Part shown: positions 17,808 through 26,323 of the stretch, piece after piece | Numbering within the stretch: position 1 is the stretch's first letter | Layout of the letters: the number at the start of each line of letters is the position of its first letter | Made by a program: the position numbers and the translations under genes | Notes under the pieces: model-generated | Databases searched by the model: none | The model's input: the letters and a program-made list of their open reading frames with translations, nothing else | What the model was told of the DNA's origin: nothing | Assembly: GCF_001936595.1 (NCBI RefSeq) | Contig: NZ_MLBG01000004.1 | Span: 1-64,000, forward strand | From: Desulfovibrio sp. DV | GTDB lineage: Bacteria > Desulfobacterota > Desulfovibrionia > Desulfovibrionales > Desulfovibrionaceae | DNA: 64,000 nucleotides | Reading direction: 5' to 3'

Positions 17808-18224
17808 TCACCGTTGTGCAATTTGTGTGGAATCAAGACACAGATCAATTTCTGCCAACGTACTGGCCTGCAGCTTATGATATTTATTTCGATGCTTAAA
17901 CGCTTCACGTTCATTTACTTTGGAGAGTTTTTTCAGAGCATTCAAGAACTTTCTCTGTTCTTTTCCAACGTATTGAGAGCGGTAAACGATGTTATTGCAC
18001 TTTCTGCAGGCTAAATTGTTTCGATAATACAAAATGCCCACTCGCTTATCGCACAAAGGACAAATAAACCAACGCCTAAAGCCTCCAAAGTGGAGGCTTT
18101 GTGCTGTTGTTGCCATTTTAAAAACAGTGTCGCCAAATCGTATTGCGACTAATTTCTTGGCGTTTCTGATCTCCAAAATAGAGATGCGGACAACGTCATC
18201 GGAGAATTGAAATTTTTTGTTCAT
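17808..18224 (-). CDS. Zinc-ribbon protein, paralogue of the 15.5-kb gene
   Basis: A 138-residue protein. The central RRWFICPLCDKRVG ... CRKCNNIVYRSQ zinc ribbon (Cys at about 68, 71, 87 and 90) matches the motif order and aromatic lead-in of the 104-residue protein at 15536-15850. The gene is AT-rich compared with its partner, so the two diverged in different backgrounds. It lies between the TerS-like gene and the broken tail gene. Nucleic-acid binding is plausible; function unknown. Confidence 0.7.
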   Translation of the reverse strand: MNKKFQFSDDVVRISILEIRNAKKLVAIRFGDTVFKMATTAQSLHFGGFRRWFICPLCDKRVGILYYRNNLACRKCNNIVYRSQYVGKEQRKFLNALKKLSKVNEREAFKHRNKYHKLQASTLAEIDLCLDSTQIAQR

Positions 18225-18281
18225 GTCGAAATTAATTCGAAAGTTAATTATTCACGAAATTTTTCGATGCCCGGCATTGCG

Positions 18282-19094
18282 TCACTCCGGGTTCGCGTCG
18301 AAGGCTTTGTTCGTCGTGCCGAGGTCAGACTTCAGTTCTCGGACTTCTGCTTGCCGGGCCGGGAGGAAACTCTCTTTTTCGTCTTCCACCTCTTCCAGGA
18401 GCTTCCGTCTTCTCGCTGCAATTTCCTCGGGCGTCGGAATGTCGATTGCTACTTCCTGCTTCACGGCCACGGCGATTTCAGGCCGCGCCAGAAGCATTTT
18501 GATCGTCTCCGGGAGGGGAATCCCCTCGGCATCCAGGTCTAAGGCGGCCTCGGCCGGCGACTTGACGCCGTTGCGAACGTCGAGGAGGGCCTGTCTTTGC
18601 TGCGGATGGGGTTTCGTGGGGAGCGTAGAGTTTTTGTTCAATATTCCGGCGACATCTACCAATAGTCGAGCGTAGTTGTGTCGGTCGTGCAACGTAACAA
18701 TCGTTTTTCCGCCGATTGTTGAAATAGATTTTATCATACTTCTTGATCCACGTGACATTGTTTCTAAGTCATTTACAACAACTTCCCCATCTTTTACTTT
18801 GTACACTTCAGAGGGATCGAATGTTGCAAGGTCGTGTATCATCGAAATTAATGGCCATATTCGGCTGTTTAGCTCGTCGCGCCAATTGTTGTTGTAATCT
18901 TTGATTGCTTCTTTGACCGATGTTTTGTTGAGAAGTCGCTTGCATATTTTCTCGGCCTCCTTCTCGTTTTGGGGATTGAAGCCCGCTTTAGCAACGAGCG
19001 CGATCGGTGATTGTTTTGGGTCGCGGCAGTATTCCAAAACAAACGCTTCTTCTTTCTTTTTTGTAGCCATTGTATTCTTTGTTGTGCGGCTCAT
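18282..19094 (-). CDS. Small-terminase-like protein (Terminase_2 type)
   Basis: The first 65 residues follow the pattern of phage small terminase subunits: a basic start, then EEAFVLEYCRDPKQSPIALVAKAGF and EKICKRLLNKTSVKEAI. In Terminase_2 proteins this is the HTH that selects DNA for packaging. The C-terminal half (about 170-270) is charged and coiled (TPEEIAARRRKLLEEVEDE) and is not part of the standard family. Start at 19094 has a GGAG site. No large terminase is present, so if functional it could redirect another phage's packaging motor, as TerS of satellites does; that is inference. Confidence 0.6.
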   Translation of the reverse strand: MSRTTKNTMATKKKEEAFVLEYCRDPKQSPIALVAKAGFNPQNEKEAEKICKRLLNKTSVKEAIKDYNNNWRDELNSRIWPLISMIHDLATFDPSEVYKVKDGEVVVNDLETMSRGSRSMIKSISTIGGKTIVTLHDRHNYARLLVDVAGILNKNSTLPTKPHPQQRQALLDVRNGVKSPAEAALDLDAEGIPLPETIKMLLARPEIAVAVKQEVAIDIPTPEEIAARRRKLLEEVEDEKESFLPARQAEVRELKSDLGTTNKAFDANPE

Positions 19095-19121
19095 AATTCG
19101 ACTCCGTATTAGGTGTGAAGG

Positions 19122-19775
19122 TTACGAAACAACCAGAGACGACGGGGGGTGGGCTTTCGTCAGAGCGACGGCCGCGTACCGGCGCTCGACCGTCCGCAGA
19201 AAATGGCGCAAGAAGCTGTAGGTGAAACGCTCTGCCCCGCGTCGATCTTGAGCAAAGTAGAAGGTCAGGCGATACCGGCACATGAAGGCCACCACGCTTT
19301 CGTAAGCAGCCTTCGGATTGAGGGCGGACCGGTACTGTCCAAGCGCCAAGTCGGCCATGGGCGATTCAACCACCACGGCGGCGGACTCGAAACCGCGCAG
19401 ACGCTCAAGTTCGCGCTCGAAGCGCTCCCGTTCCCTGCCGAGGCAAGCCACCAAGTCGGACAAGCTTTTGCGCTCCACGGCCACCAGGGATTCAAGGCCG
19501 TAAAGGCTGTAGTCTCCAGCCTGCAAGGTTCCCGGGGCGACCTCCGCGTCGTAGCCATGAAAATGGAATGGTGCTTGCTCCCGGGAATCAATCACGATCC
19601 GCATGACGCCCCCCCCCTGGCGCTTGGTCTTGCTGCGCTTGTTGTCCAGCTTACGAGATATTTTGTTGCACCACGCAAGAGCCTCACGTTCCTTTCTGGC
19701 CTCGGCGTCAGTGTCCAGGGCCACGGTCTGGTTGGCTACCTGTGCGCCATGCCGGATCATGCTTGAATCATTCAT
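19122..19775 (-). CDS. ERCC4-type structure-specific nuclease
   Basis: A 217-residue protein with an ERCC4 nuclease domain from about residue 58: IVIDSREQAPF, LQAGDYSLYG and the catalytic VERKSLSDLV (ERKxxxD core), then LERLRGFESAAVVVES. Such nucleases cut branched DNA and occur in phages near replication genes. The start at 19775 (MNDSSMIRHG) has a TGAGG site. An internal ATG just before IVIDSREQ could yield a minimal nuclease. It sits directly downstream of the putative origin. Confidence 0.85.
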   Translation of the reverse strand: MNDSSMIRHGAQVANQTVALDTDAEARKEREALAWCNKISRKLDNKRSKTKRQGGGVMRIVIDSREQAPFHFHGYDAEVAPGTLQAGDYSLYGLESLVAVERKSLSDLVACLGRERERFERELERLRGFESAAVVVESPMADLALGQYRSALNPKAAYESVVAFMCRYRLTFYFAQDRRGAERFTYSFLRHFLRTVERRYAAVALTKAHPPSSLVVS

Positions 19776-19788
19776 ATTTACCTCAAAA

Positions 19789-20038
19789 GGTGATGGCATC
19801 ACCGTTTCATCACCCTAAAATAACCGTCAAAACGCTGAAATAACTAACTATCACCTTCATCACCGTTTTGGGAGACACCCCCCCACTATAAGAGGGGTCG
19901 CGAGAGAGGGCAGTGCGGGAGGCAGGGAGTCTCTTACGTATAGTGTATCTTTCAAAAGGGTGATAAAGGTGATAGTTCATAGTTTACAATATGTTGAGGG
20001 TGATGAAAGGGGTGATGTAGGGGTGATGAGGGGTGATG
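19789..20038. repeat. GGTGATG iteron cluster, putative replication origin
   Basis: Ten copies of GGTGAT(G) or its complement lie in the 250 bp between the ERCC4 nuclease and primase genes. The left group is 19789-19803 (back-to-back, forming the palindrome GGTGATGGCATCACC), 19808-19814, 19850-19855 and 19858-19864, mostly on the minus strand. The right group is on the plus strand at 19959, 19968, 19999, 20011, 20022 and 20032; the last four are spaced 10-12 bp, one helical turn. Their position next to the primase-helicase gene suggests an origin. Confidence 0.6.
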
Positions 20039-20048
20039 CCCATAGTTT

Positions 20049-22850
20049 TCAGTTGGTTAACGACTGATTTGCCCACTCTTCGGGGACATCCAGCCCTTTT
20101 TCCAGCATCGCGGACACGTTTAGGGTGATTCCCTTCCGCGACCGCGTGCCCATCCAGATGGACCCGACACCAAGGCAGTAGCCTTCTCCCTGTACCTGCT
20201 TTCGGAATGTCGCCTCCGGGATCACGTCGCCATCGAAGCCGTGGACTCGTGCCCATTTAGCAAAGACCGGATATGACCCGGCCACATGCAACCGGAGGTG
20301 CTGCCCATCAGTGTAGTAATGTACGTCAGATTCCAGATGATCCTGGAAAGCGAACTCCCGCCCCTGGCTGCGCTCAGTGAAAGCCGACATGCGCCCCATA
20401 GCCTCCAGGATGCGGTCCACCGCTGACTTCCTGGGACCGCCATCGTCCGACGTGCCGGCCAAAATCGCGGCGTCAACAGGAGCGGCGTCGAAGGTCATGC
20501 CAAGCACCTCCCCCAGGACACCCAGGCCGAAACGAACCACGGCGGCGTTGTTCCTGGGCCGGTCTTCCAGCGAGGCGTCAACGTCGCGCCAGCAGTCACG
20601 CAGCAGGCCCGCAACGGTTTCCTTGTCCATCCGCAACGCGAACTCCAGGACAGTGCGACCCAGGCGATCCAGGGGCAGGCGTTGCATCTTTTGGAACCCG
20701 GCCCGATATGGGGCACTGGCCCGGCGAGTCATTGATACGTTGACCATCCGATCAAGAATGGCGGTCTCGGTGAAGCCGGTCTCCCCGAGGATGCAGACCG
20801 GGGCTTGATAGCGGTAGGAGCGCATGGACTGGTCTGCCATGCCACGCTGGCCCTCAAAGGCGTTGTAGCTGTCACGAATGAGGTTTGAGACAAGGTTTTG
20901 CTGCTTCTCCGACATTCGAGAAGCCTTGTTCTCTTCAAAGACCAATGGAATGGAATTGCTGCCGTCCACGGCCCGCATGAGTGTAAAGCGGGTTTGCTCA
21001 CCAAGCGCCCTCGCTGCACCATAAAGTGCCCAAATGCCCGCCACCACTGCATTGACCGTGGACGTTTTACCGGCCCCGGCCTCGCCTTCGACGCAGATTA
21101 ATGGAAAGGCGTCAAGAATTGCCCGGATGACCGGCGCAAAGAAGCAGGCGACACTCCATCCCAGGATGAGAAGCACCACTTCGGGAGCATTGAATCCGGT
21201 GATGTTCTCGCGGATGGCGGCCAGATCGTCGGAGGACGCGGCCTCAGTGCTCAACAGGCGGCAGGGCGTCTGAATCTCGTTGATGTAAACCAGATCGTCG
21301 GCCGGGCCTTCCGGGGTCAAGCCGCCCTCGCTGGTGACGAAGGTGTTGTCCTGAAATCCGGCAGTACGCACGCCGCGCCGTTGGGCCATTGCCTTGCCGG
21401 CCAGGAAGCCGCGCACGAGTTGTACGTCTACGGCGGCACCGGTAAAGATGAACTCCCGGCCGGGCAGCACACGCAGGAATTTTTGCGTCGAGGTCCAACA
21501 GTCGGGCGGGAGCATGACTTCCCGATTAACTGCACCAGCAACCAGATCGGCTCTGATGTATTCGCCTTCCCCGTCCACGCTGATGGCCTCTATGGGACGA
21601 AACAAGAAGCTGGTGACGGGCTTGAATTCGGCCTCGCCTTTGTCGGTGAACTTCACCCGGCACAGGCGGCCGTCGTGCTCCACCAGTGGGCTGGCGTGGC
21701 CTGGGGTGTCACTGCGGGTATGGTCTGCAATCGTGATGGGTTCGGCCTTGCCGTATTCCAGCCCGTCCCGAATCGTCTGCATTGCCGCCGCAATGTCCTG
21801 AGCACCGCTGTCAACGACTGCCTGTCGCAATGCTGCCATGGCCGCGCCTTCATCTATGTAGTGTAAATACCCACCAACGGTTCGGGCCGTTTTTAGGCGC
21901 ATGTCGTGTTGGTCGCCGGGTTTGCTCCTGCGGATTTTCTCGCAGGAGGTTTGCAAGACTTTCTCGGCGTATTTCCGCTTGCCCGGCGAGGCGTCCACGG
22001 TTGGCTGGCCTCCGCATGAAGCGCCCGACTGGCCCTTGGCTCCAGGTTCAGGCCGTTTCAGATTCCATTCGGTAATGATCCGGTCGAGATCGGCTTCGGT
22101 CAGACGCTTGATACCCTTGAGAGCCGCCACCTGATCCGTGAACGGTTCCATGGTCGAAGGGTCCAACAGAAGCGTGAAACCCCTTTTTACGGCCGCGCCC
22201 TGGTACGGCATCGCTACCAAGTTCCCAAGGTCGGCCCCGCCGCGCAACTGATCTTGCATCGGGATTAAACGGTCGAAACTACCCAGTTCCGCGTCATCGG
22301 CCAGAACTTGAGCCTCTTCAAGCAGAGCGAAGTACACCGGTCGGGTCTTCCAGGCGGGCACAGGCGCATCAAAAAAAAGAACCCCGTGGAACCCCGCGCC
22401 CGACCTTGATGTAAAGATGTAGAACGCTAACTCTTGGACTTCGGCCACTTCGCTGACGGCCAGCACGTCTTTCTTTGGGTCACGGTCGCCCCCGTGATTA
22501 TCGAAGTCGCCCACGATAAAGTTGCACATGCCACCGGCCAGGAGCGGGTAGCAGCCGAGAACCTCCCGGCCGTCCAGATGCTTTTGAACCAGATCGTCAG
22601 TGAGTGGCTGGTATTGTTTGATGCCGCAGTGCTTGCAAAGGCCCCTGGTCTCGCCGCCTGTCTTCCTAGCCCTGGTTATGGGGCACTCGACAGTCTGGCG
22701 CACACTGCACATGGGGCTATAGCCGGCCCGACCACCGTTGAACTCCCATCGGCGCGGCACAACATCCTGCCGGCCATTGTAGAGGGACCGCAGGAGGGGA
22801 ATCAGTTCGGCCCGCACTGACAAAGCTCCTTTCTTGCGTCCAAGAGCCAT
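20049..22850 (-). CDS. Fused archaeo-eukaryotic primase and helicase
   Basis: Replication protein of 933 residues. The N-terminal third is an AEP-type primase close to the one named for TOTE conflict systems: a Cys/His cluster (CPITRARK...CKHCGIKQYQPLTDD), YPLLAGGMCNFIVGDFDNH with catalytic Asp residues near 115-117, SRSGAGFHGVLFF, and LIPMQDQLRGGADLGNLVAMP. A P-loop ATPase follows (GEAGAGKTSTVNAV, about residue 590) consistent with an SF3/DnaB-like helicase module. Its start overlaps the end of the upstream gene by 49 bp. The iterons lie just past its stop. Element replication is the likely role. Confidence 0.85.
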   Translation of the reverse strand: MALGRKKGALSVRAELIPLLRSLYNGRQDVVPRRWEFNGGRAGYSPMCSVRQTVECPITRARKTGGETRGLCKHCGIKQYQPLTDDLVQKHLDGREVLGCYPLLAGGMCNFIVGDFDNHGGDRDPKKDVLAVSEVAEVQELAFYIFTSRSGAGFHGVLFFDAPVPAWKTRPVYFALLEEAQVLADDAELGSFDRLIPMQDQLRGGADLGNLVAMPYQGAAVKRGFTLLLDPSTMEPFTDQVAALKGIKRLTEADLDRIITEWNLKRPEPGAKGQSGASCGGQPTVDASPGKRKYAEKVLQTSCEKIRRSKPGDQHDMRLKTARTVGGYLHYIDEGAAMAALRQAVVDSGAQDIAAAMQTIRDGLEYGKAEPITIADHTRSDTPGHASPLVEHDGRLCRVKFTDKGEAEFKPVTSFLFRPIEAISVDGEGEYIRADLVAGAVNREVMLPPDCWTSTQKFLRVLPGREFIFTGAAVDVQLVRGFLAGKAMAQRRGVRTAGFQDNTFVTSEGGLTPEGPADDLVYINEIQTPCRLLSTEAASSDDLAAIRENITGFNAPEVVLLILGWSVACFFAPVIRAILDAFPLICVEGEAGAGKTSTVNAVVAGIWALYGAARALGEQTRFTLMRAVDGSNSIPLVFEENKASRMSEKQQNLVSNLIRDSYNAFEGQRGMADQSMRSYRYQAPVCILGETGFTETAILDRMVNVSMTRRASAPYRAGFQKMQRLPLDRLGRTVLEFALRMDKETVAGLLRDCWRDVDASLEDRPRNNAAVVRFGLGVLGEVLGMTFDAAPVDAAILAGTSDDGGPRKSAVDRILEAMGRMSAFTERSQGREFAFQDHLESDVHYYTDGQHLRLHVAGSYPVFAKWARVHGFDGDVIPEATFRKQVQGEGYCLGVGSIWMGTRSRKGITLNVSAMLEKGLDVPEEWANQSLTN

Positions 22851-23170
22851 GCAGTGACGGCCGTTGCTTTGGGGCTATTGTTGTGTTTGTCGGGATGGGC
22901 CAAGAAGATAAGGTCTTTGATATGTTCGCCAAGGCCAGGGAAAGCGGCCTTTTCGGATAGCTCCATCTCTAATTGACGACAGCGACTGATGTAGTAGCTG
23001 AGCTTTGCGCGTGCTTCGTCCAACTCCATCTTGAGTTCAGCGACGTGCGACTGGTTGCCAGACTTGCTTTTTCCCTTCGATTCAAGCCAACAGTCAACGC
23101 AGATTTTCTTCCAGGGTTCATCCTTGCAAAACTCGGACCCGCAGCGGGGGCAGCGAACATATCGGTTCAT
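22802..23170 (-). CDS. Zinc-ribbon and J-domain-like small protein
   Basis: 122 residues: a start MNRYVRCPRCGSEFCKDEPWKKICVDCW zinc ribbon, a coiled-coil (AELKMELDEARAKLSYYISRCRQLEMELSE), and a C-terminal IKDLIFLAHPDKHNNSPKA resembling the HPD end of a J-domain helix. The HPD tripeptide suggests contact with a DnaK-type chaperone, but the domain is incomplete. The gene overlaps the primase by 49 bp and its ATG overlaps the upstream stop (ATGA), so expression is tightly coupled. Confidence 0.65.
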   Translation of the reverse strand: MNRYVRCPRCGSEFCKDEPWKKICVDCWLESKGKSKSGNQSHVAELKMELDEARAKLSYYISRCRQLEMELSEKAAFPGLGEHIKDLIFLAHPDKHNNSPKATAVTAWLLDARKELCQCGPN

Positions 23171-23424
23171 ATCCGCGCCTCCATCAAGGCCCGCAGCATC
23201 CGAGCCGCCTGATCCAGGGCCGGGAGCCACAGGGTCAAACGCTCAGCCCAGAAGCCACTGACGAGCAAGCCGGCAAGGGAACGGATTCGGAAATAGATGC
23301 CTGAGAGGTTGACGCAACGGGTCAAGGATGTAAGGAAGGGGGTGTCTGTGCCCCAAGCATTCCCAGTTTTTACGCCGTTGCCCGGGCCAGGATGACGGCG
23401 TTTCTCGTTGAAGTGCATACCCAC
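23167..23424 (-). CDS. Hypothetical protein
   Basis: 85 residues starting MGMHFNEKRRHPGPGNG, with a hydrophobic middle (LSGIYFRIRSLAGLLVSGFWAERLTLWLPALDQAARML). I do not recognise it. It sits 6 bp after the Xis-like gene and shares an ATGA overlap with the following gene, which supports real translation. Confidence 0.5.
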   Translation of the reverse strand: MGMHFNEKRRHPGPGNGVKTGNAWGTDTPFLTSLTRCVNLSGIYFRIRSLAGLLVSGFWAERLTLWLPALDQAARMLRALMEARI

Positions 23425-23430
23425 CCCCGC

Positions 23431-23661
23431 TTACGCAGCCCGCAAGGTTGTCTTCCACCAAGCTAAAAAAGGGTCGCGGACTATAAGAACCTTGCGCCCG
23501 GCGTAAACGAAGCATTCTTCCGGGATTTCCCGCCGCGACCGAGCATTTTGGACCGTTGGCCAATGCATTGCATTCCCGGTCAACTCGGCCAGGGATTGAC
23601 CAGCCAGCACAGGGGGCAGCGCGGCCCGCAACTCTTCAATGACTCTTTCGATGGTGTCCAT
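23431..23661 (-). CDS. AlpA/excisionase-like DNA-binding protein
   Basis: 76 residues with a winged-helix pattern common in phage excisionases and AlpA-type regulators: a LAELTGNAMHWPTVQNARSR helix-turn-helix, then IPEECFVYAGRKVLIVRDPFLAWW as the wing. The length fits Xis. It is first in the operon that runs into the primase, so it may control both excision and the replication genes. The family call rests on pattern only. Confidence 0.55.
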   Translation of the reverse strand: MDTIERVIEELRAALPPVLAGQSLAELTGNAMHWPTVQNARSRREIPEECFVYAGRKVLIVRDPFLAWWKTTLRAA

Positions 23662-23841
23662 GTGGCTCCTTTTGGTGACGTTGTTTGTTCACCTGGGGCC
23701 ACAATGGCGTCGGTCAGAAAAAATAAAAGAGCCTACAAAAACACGGAAACCCACCAACAACGCGATGGCGGGTTTCTAGTGCAGTAGGCGAGCGGCTTTC
23801 AGGGGCGGGAAATATAAACCTGGAAATTTCGTTCTGGCGGG

Positions 23842-24225
23842 TTACTGGTTTTTCCGTGGTCGTCCGGTTCGAGGAGCGGGGCAAAGGTTTTTTATCCACT
23901 TCTGCACAGTGGAGGCGCTTTTCCGCCCATTCAGCCACGCGCAAGGCTTGCCAACGACATGGGTGTCCGCGGCGATTTCCTGTGCGACCGTGCTGATAGG
24001 CGTCTCAGGAGCGCTACTCCAAATGAGCTGGGCAATCTCGCGGCATTCTTTTTTGTCTGCTTCGAGTTCCTTGTTTGAAGAGGTGCGCGTGGGTGCTGCC
24101 TCGTCCACAAATACGTCCTGCACCACGGCAACAGGCGCTGCCGGGGACTCAGTGACCGTAGAAACCGTATTGCGAAATTTTTTCATTACAGATCGAATTA
24201 ATTTAAGCGTAGGGTGGATTGTCAT
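23842..24225 (-). CDS. Hypothetical protein with HTH-like C-terminus
   Basis: 127 residues. The N-terminus is flexible (TVTESPAAPVAVVQDVF). The C-terminal 60 residues (ECREIAQLIWSSAPETPI, then STVQKWIKNLCP and GRPRKNQ) look like a small helix-turn-helix followed by a basic AT-hook-like tail. An internal start at 24186 (MKKFRNTV) is possible. Function unknown; a phage-type regulator is a guess. Confidence 0.5.
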   Translation of the reverse strand: MTIHPTLKLIRSVMKKFRNTVSTVTESPAAPVAVVQDVFVDEAAPTRTSSNKELEADKKECREIAQLIWSSAPETPISTVAQEIAADTHVVGKPCAWLNGRKSASTVQKWIKNLCPAPRTGRPRKNQ

Positions 24226-24298
24226 AACATCTAAATTGAAGTCTTTAGTTATTTCTTTAAAGACTGTTTCTGTGTTTACTGGATCATTCTTGAATAAT

Positions 24299-24694
24299 TC
24301 ACATGGCAGTGGAATGTTGTTTCTTGTAAAAAAATCTTTTTACTTCCCGCAGATTGAGATGTGTCCTTGATGTTTCCTTGGCGAATCTTAGCTGTTCTTG
24401 TTTGTTTTCGTACCACCATTCAGAAAGATCAGGGCCAACTGCAAAATAATCAAGCGGAAATAATAACGCCAGACGCCGCAAATGGAATTTAATTAATGGA
24501 TTTAAAATAAACAGAACATTTAATATAACTTGAGTAGAAAAATCATTGAAAAACATCTTGCCCGCTACATGAGCACCTTCAGGCCAATTTTCATCGCAAA
24601 TCTCGTAAATCAAGTTACTGTTTGAGTAGAGCGAGTCTTTTGCGAGAAGTTTAGAAAAGTCACCAATCGAAATAGTTGAGGAGCACGGTCTCAT
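24299..24694 (-). CDS. Hypothetical AT-rich protein
   Basis: 131 residues, AT-rich compared with the host. Contains a hydrophobic segment (VILNVLFILNPLIKFHLRRLALLFPLDYFAVG) that may be membrane associated or buried, and a basic C-terminus (NLREVKRFFYKKQHS). No family recognised. Same direction as its neighbours and separated by short gaps. Confidence 0.4.
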   Translation of the reverse strand: MRPCSSTISIGDFSKLLAKDSLYSNSNLIYEICDENWPEGAHVAGKMFFNDFSTQVILNVLFILNPLIKFHLRRLALLFPLDYFAVGPDLSEWWYENKQEQLRFAKETSRTHLNLREVKRFFYKKQHSTAM

Positions 24695-24804
24695 TTTTCA
24701 AGCCCTCCATAGCTTGCTCTCCATAAAGAAACCCCGGCAGAGTGGTAGGAGTGCCACCTTTTCGGCCACGATGATCAGTCGAAGCCTATCCGGGGAAATT
24801 TCCG

Positions 24805-24945
24805 TCAATCCTTCTTCCGCTTCCCGCTCTTAAACAGCCGCCAATCAAACTTCCGATGATTCAGCCCCGGCCACCAGCGCAAGGCGATAATGACCGCCAG
24901 AAGCAAAGCCAGATAGACGACGCGCAGGATGTCGGATTGGTCCAT
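24805..24945 (-). CDS. Possible 46-aa single-span membrane protein
   Basis: The frame encodes MDQSDILRVVYLALLLAVII, one membrane helix (about residues 6-23), then WWPG and a strongly basic tail ending KSGKRKKD. This positive-inside layout is typical of real small membrane proteins. The ribosome site is weak. It could be a holin-like or toxin peptide; nothing in the sequence decides this. Confidence 0.35.
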   Translation of the reverse strand: MDQSDILRVVYLALLLAVIIALRWWPGLNHRKFDWRLFKSGKRKKD

Positions 24946-25078
24946 GGTTTTGGTTCTGCCGGGCTACACAGCCAGTAAGCGTCCCTTGTCTGTCGCCCGG
25001 GCCTCGACAAGGCGGCGTATCGTCTCCAGAAGGCCTGCGGTTCGTGGGTCACTCATGGCTTCTGTCGGGAAGATATCG

Positions 25079-25537
25079 CTACCGTCTTTCTCGTCGAAAC
25101 CCGCATTGATTGCAAAATGCCTTGTCCCCTGCTGTCCAGGAAGGTTTCCCGCAGGCTGGGCAACGCGGTCCATGTACGGCTCCGCAGTCCGGGCACTTCA
25201 GGACGTAGGCATCTTGCGGTATGGTCAACCGTTGTCGCTTATCCGGTTCATGTCCGCAGGGGGGATGAGGCCAGCTTTCTTTGTGTTGTGCCGCATCAAG
25301 CCAAACTTGGAACCATTCAGCTTCGAGCATCAAGTACGGCTCTTCCGCGCCGCATTGGCGGCACACGGCCACGCTCTGGCGGATGACATTCTCCGAGCCG
25401 CAGATGCCACAGCAGCCCTTGTCTCGCCGTTTGTCCTTGCAAGCCGTTTCGTGACGATCACGGCGAACCTTGCGGGTGTCGGGGCTATCTGTTTCACAGG
25501 CTTCCCGCATGAGGTCGTGTTTTAGCTTGGAGTCCAT
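25079..25537 (-). CDS. Multi-zinc-ribbon protein
   Basis: 152 residues starting MDSKLKHDLMREACETDSPD. Three zinc-ribbon-like units are visible: CGICGSENV...CRQCG (about 41-62), CPDCGAVHG...CPACG (about 113-128) and FCNQCGFRRERR at the end. Such stacked ribbons are common in small phage and island proteins. The gene begins 31 bp after hicB, so it may share the int-hicAB transcript. Confidence 0.55.
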   Translation of the reverse strand: MDSKLKHDLMREACETDSPDTRKVRRDRHETACKDKRRDKGCCGICGSENVIRQSVAVCRQCGAEEPYLMLEAEWFQVWLDAAQHKESWPHPPCGHEPDKRQRLTIPQDAYVLKCPDCGAVHGPRCPACGKPSWTAGDKAFCNQCGFRRERR

Positions 25538-25568
25538 AAGGCCCTCGTTGAAGGCTTTGGGGCCACAT

Positions 25569-26045
25569 TCATCCCCAAACACGTTCCTTGCCCCTGCCGC
25601 CAAAGAAGCCGGGGTAGGTCGGGGATGGCTCGACGCGCACCTGGACGCGGTAGCCGAGGGCTTCAAGCGCCATTTCCAGATGGTCCCACTTGCTGCGGTG
25701 GTAGAGGTCCAGCAAACGGCGCACGGACTTGGCGTCGGTGTGCAGCCGGGCGGCCATCTTGAGTTGTGAGACGCCTTGATCTTTCATGCCCTGGTAGACG
25801 GCCAGCTTGACCACGGCCATGGGCGGTAGTTCGATCCAGCTTTGTCCTGCCGTGGGTTCGCTCGGGCTGGGGATGTCCTCGCCGTCGTCCATCATGGCGG
25901 AAAGCATGGTCAGGGCTGCGTCAAGCGCCATGTCCATGGCCTCGGCTTCGTCCTGCCCGAAAGTGATGGTCCCGGGAATGTCGGGCACTTCGGCAATGAT
26001 GGTTCCGTTCTCATCCGGGGTCAGCACCACGGGGAAGCGCAGCAT
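25569..26045 (-). CDS. hicB: HicB-family antitoxin
   Basis: Antitoxin of a type II toxin-antitoxin pair. Residues 1-65 form the HicB fold (FPVVLTPDENGTIIAEVPDIPG, AMDMALDAALTMLSAMMDDGE), a degraded RNase-H-like domain that masks the toxin. The C-terminal part (about 85-130) contains a helix-turn-helix (GVSQLKMAARLHTDAKSVRRLL) for autoregulation. The order toxin then antitoxin with a 1-bp gap is the usual hicAB arrangement. Confidence 0.9.
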   Translation of the reverse strand: MLRFPVVLTPDENGTIIAEVPDIPGTITFGQDEAEAMDMALDAALTMLSAMMDDGEDIPSPSEPTAGQSWIELPPMAVVKLAVYQGMKDQGVSQLKMAARLHTDAKSVRRLLDLYHRSKWDHLEMALEALGYRVQVRVEPSPTYPGFFGGRGKERVWG

Positions 26046-26046
26046 A

Positions 26047-26244
26047 TTAAAGCTCCTTGGGGTCAATGCCCAACTGCTTGCACAGCATCTTGATGAAGAC
26101 GGGGCTAATGTCCGCGTCACCGTGGACAGGCAGCGGGGCCTTGTTGCCGCCATGGCGAAGCAGGCAATGGCCGCCCTTACCTCTGGCCGGTTCGACCACC
26201 ACGCCGAGGGCGACCAGCCGCCGCGACAGTTCGCGCCCCTTCAT
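26047..26244 (-). CDS. hicA: HicA-family mRNA interferase toxin
   Basis: 65-residue double-stranded-RNA-binding-like toxin that cleaves mRNA. KGRELSRRLVALGVVVEPARGKGGHCLLRHGG matches the HicA core with the catalytic His in GGHCLLRH (about residue 27), followed by PLPVHGDADISPVFIKMLCKQLG. Start at 26244 trims an upstream in-frame extension that overlaps the integrase end. Lying beside int, the pair probably stabilises the element. Confidence 0.88.
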   Translation of the reverse strand: MKGRELSRRLVALGVVVEPARGKGGHCLLRHGGNKAPLPVHGDADISPVFIKMLCKQLGIDPKEL

Positions 26245-26323
26245 GGCAAACAGGTAGGGCAGAAATGCCCGATGGTCAATGACATGAGCTATTCCTTTCG
26301 CCGTTCCGGCAGGATCATGTTGC

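Noticed and set aside
18282-19094. Reading the TerS-like protein as a full terminase module
   Set aside because: No large terminase, portal or capsid gene lies nearby, so a packaging operon is not supported.
24964-25173. 69-codon minus frame overlapping the zinc-ribbon gene end
   Set aside because: No ribosome site for the full frame, and the overlapped gene has three clear zinc ribbons; a 30-codon internal start at 25056 cannot be supported.
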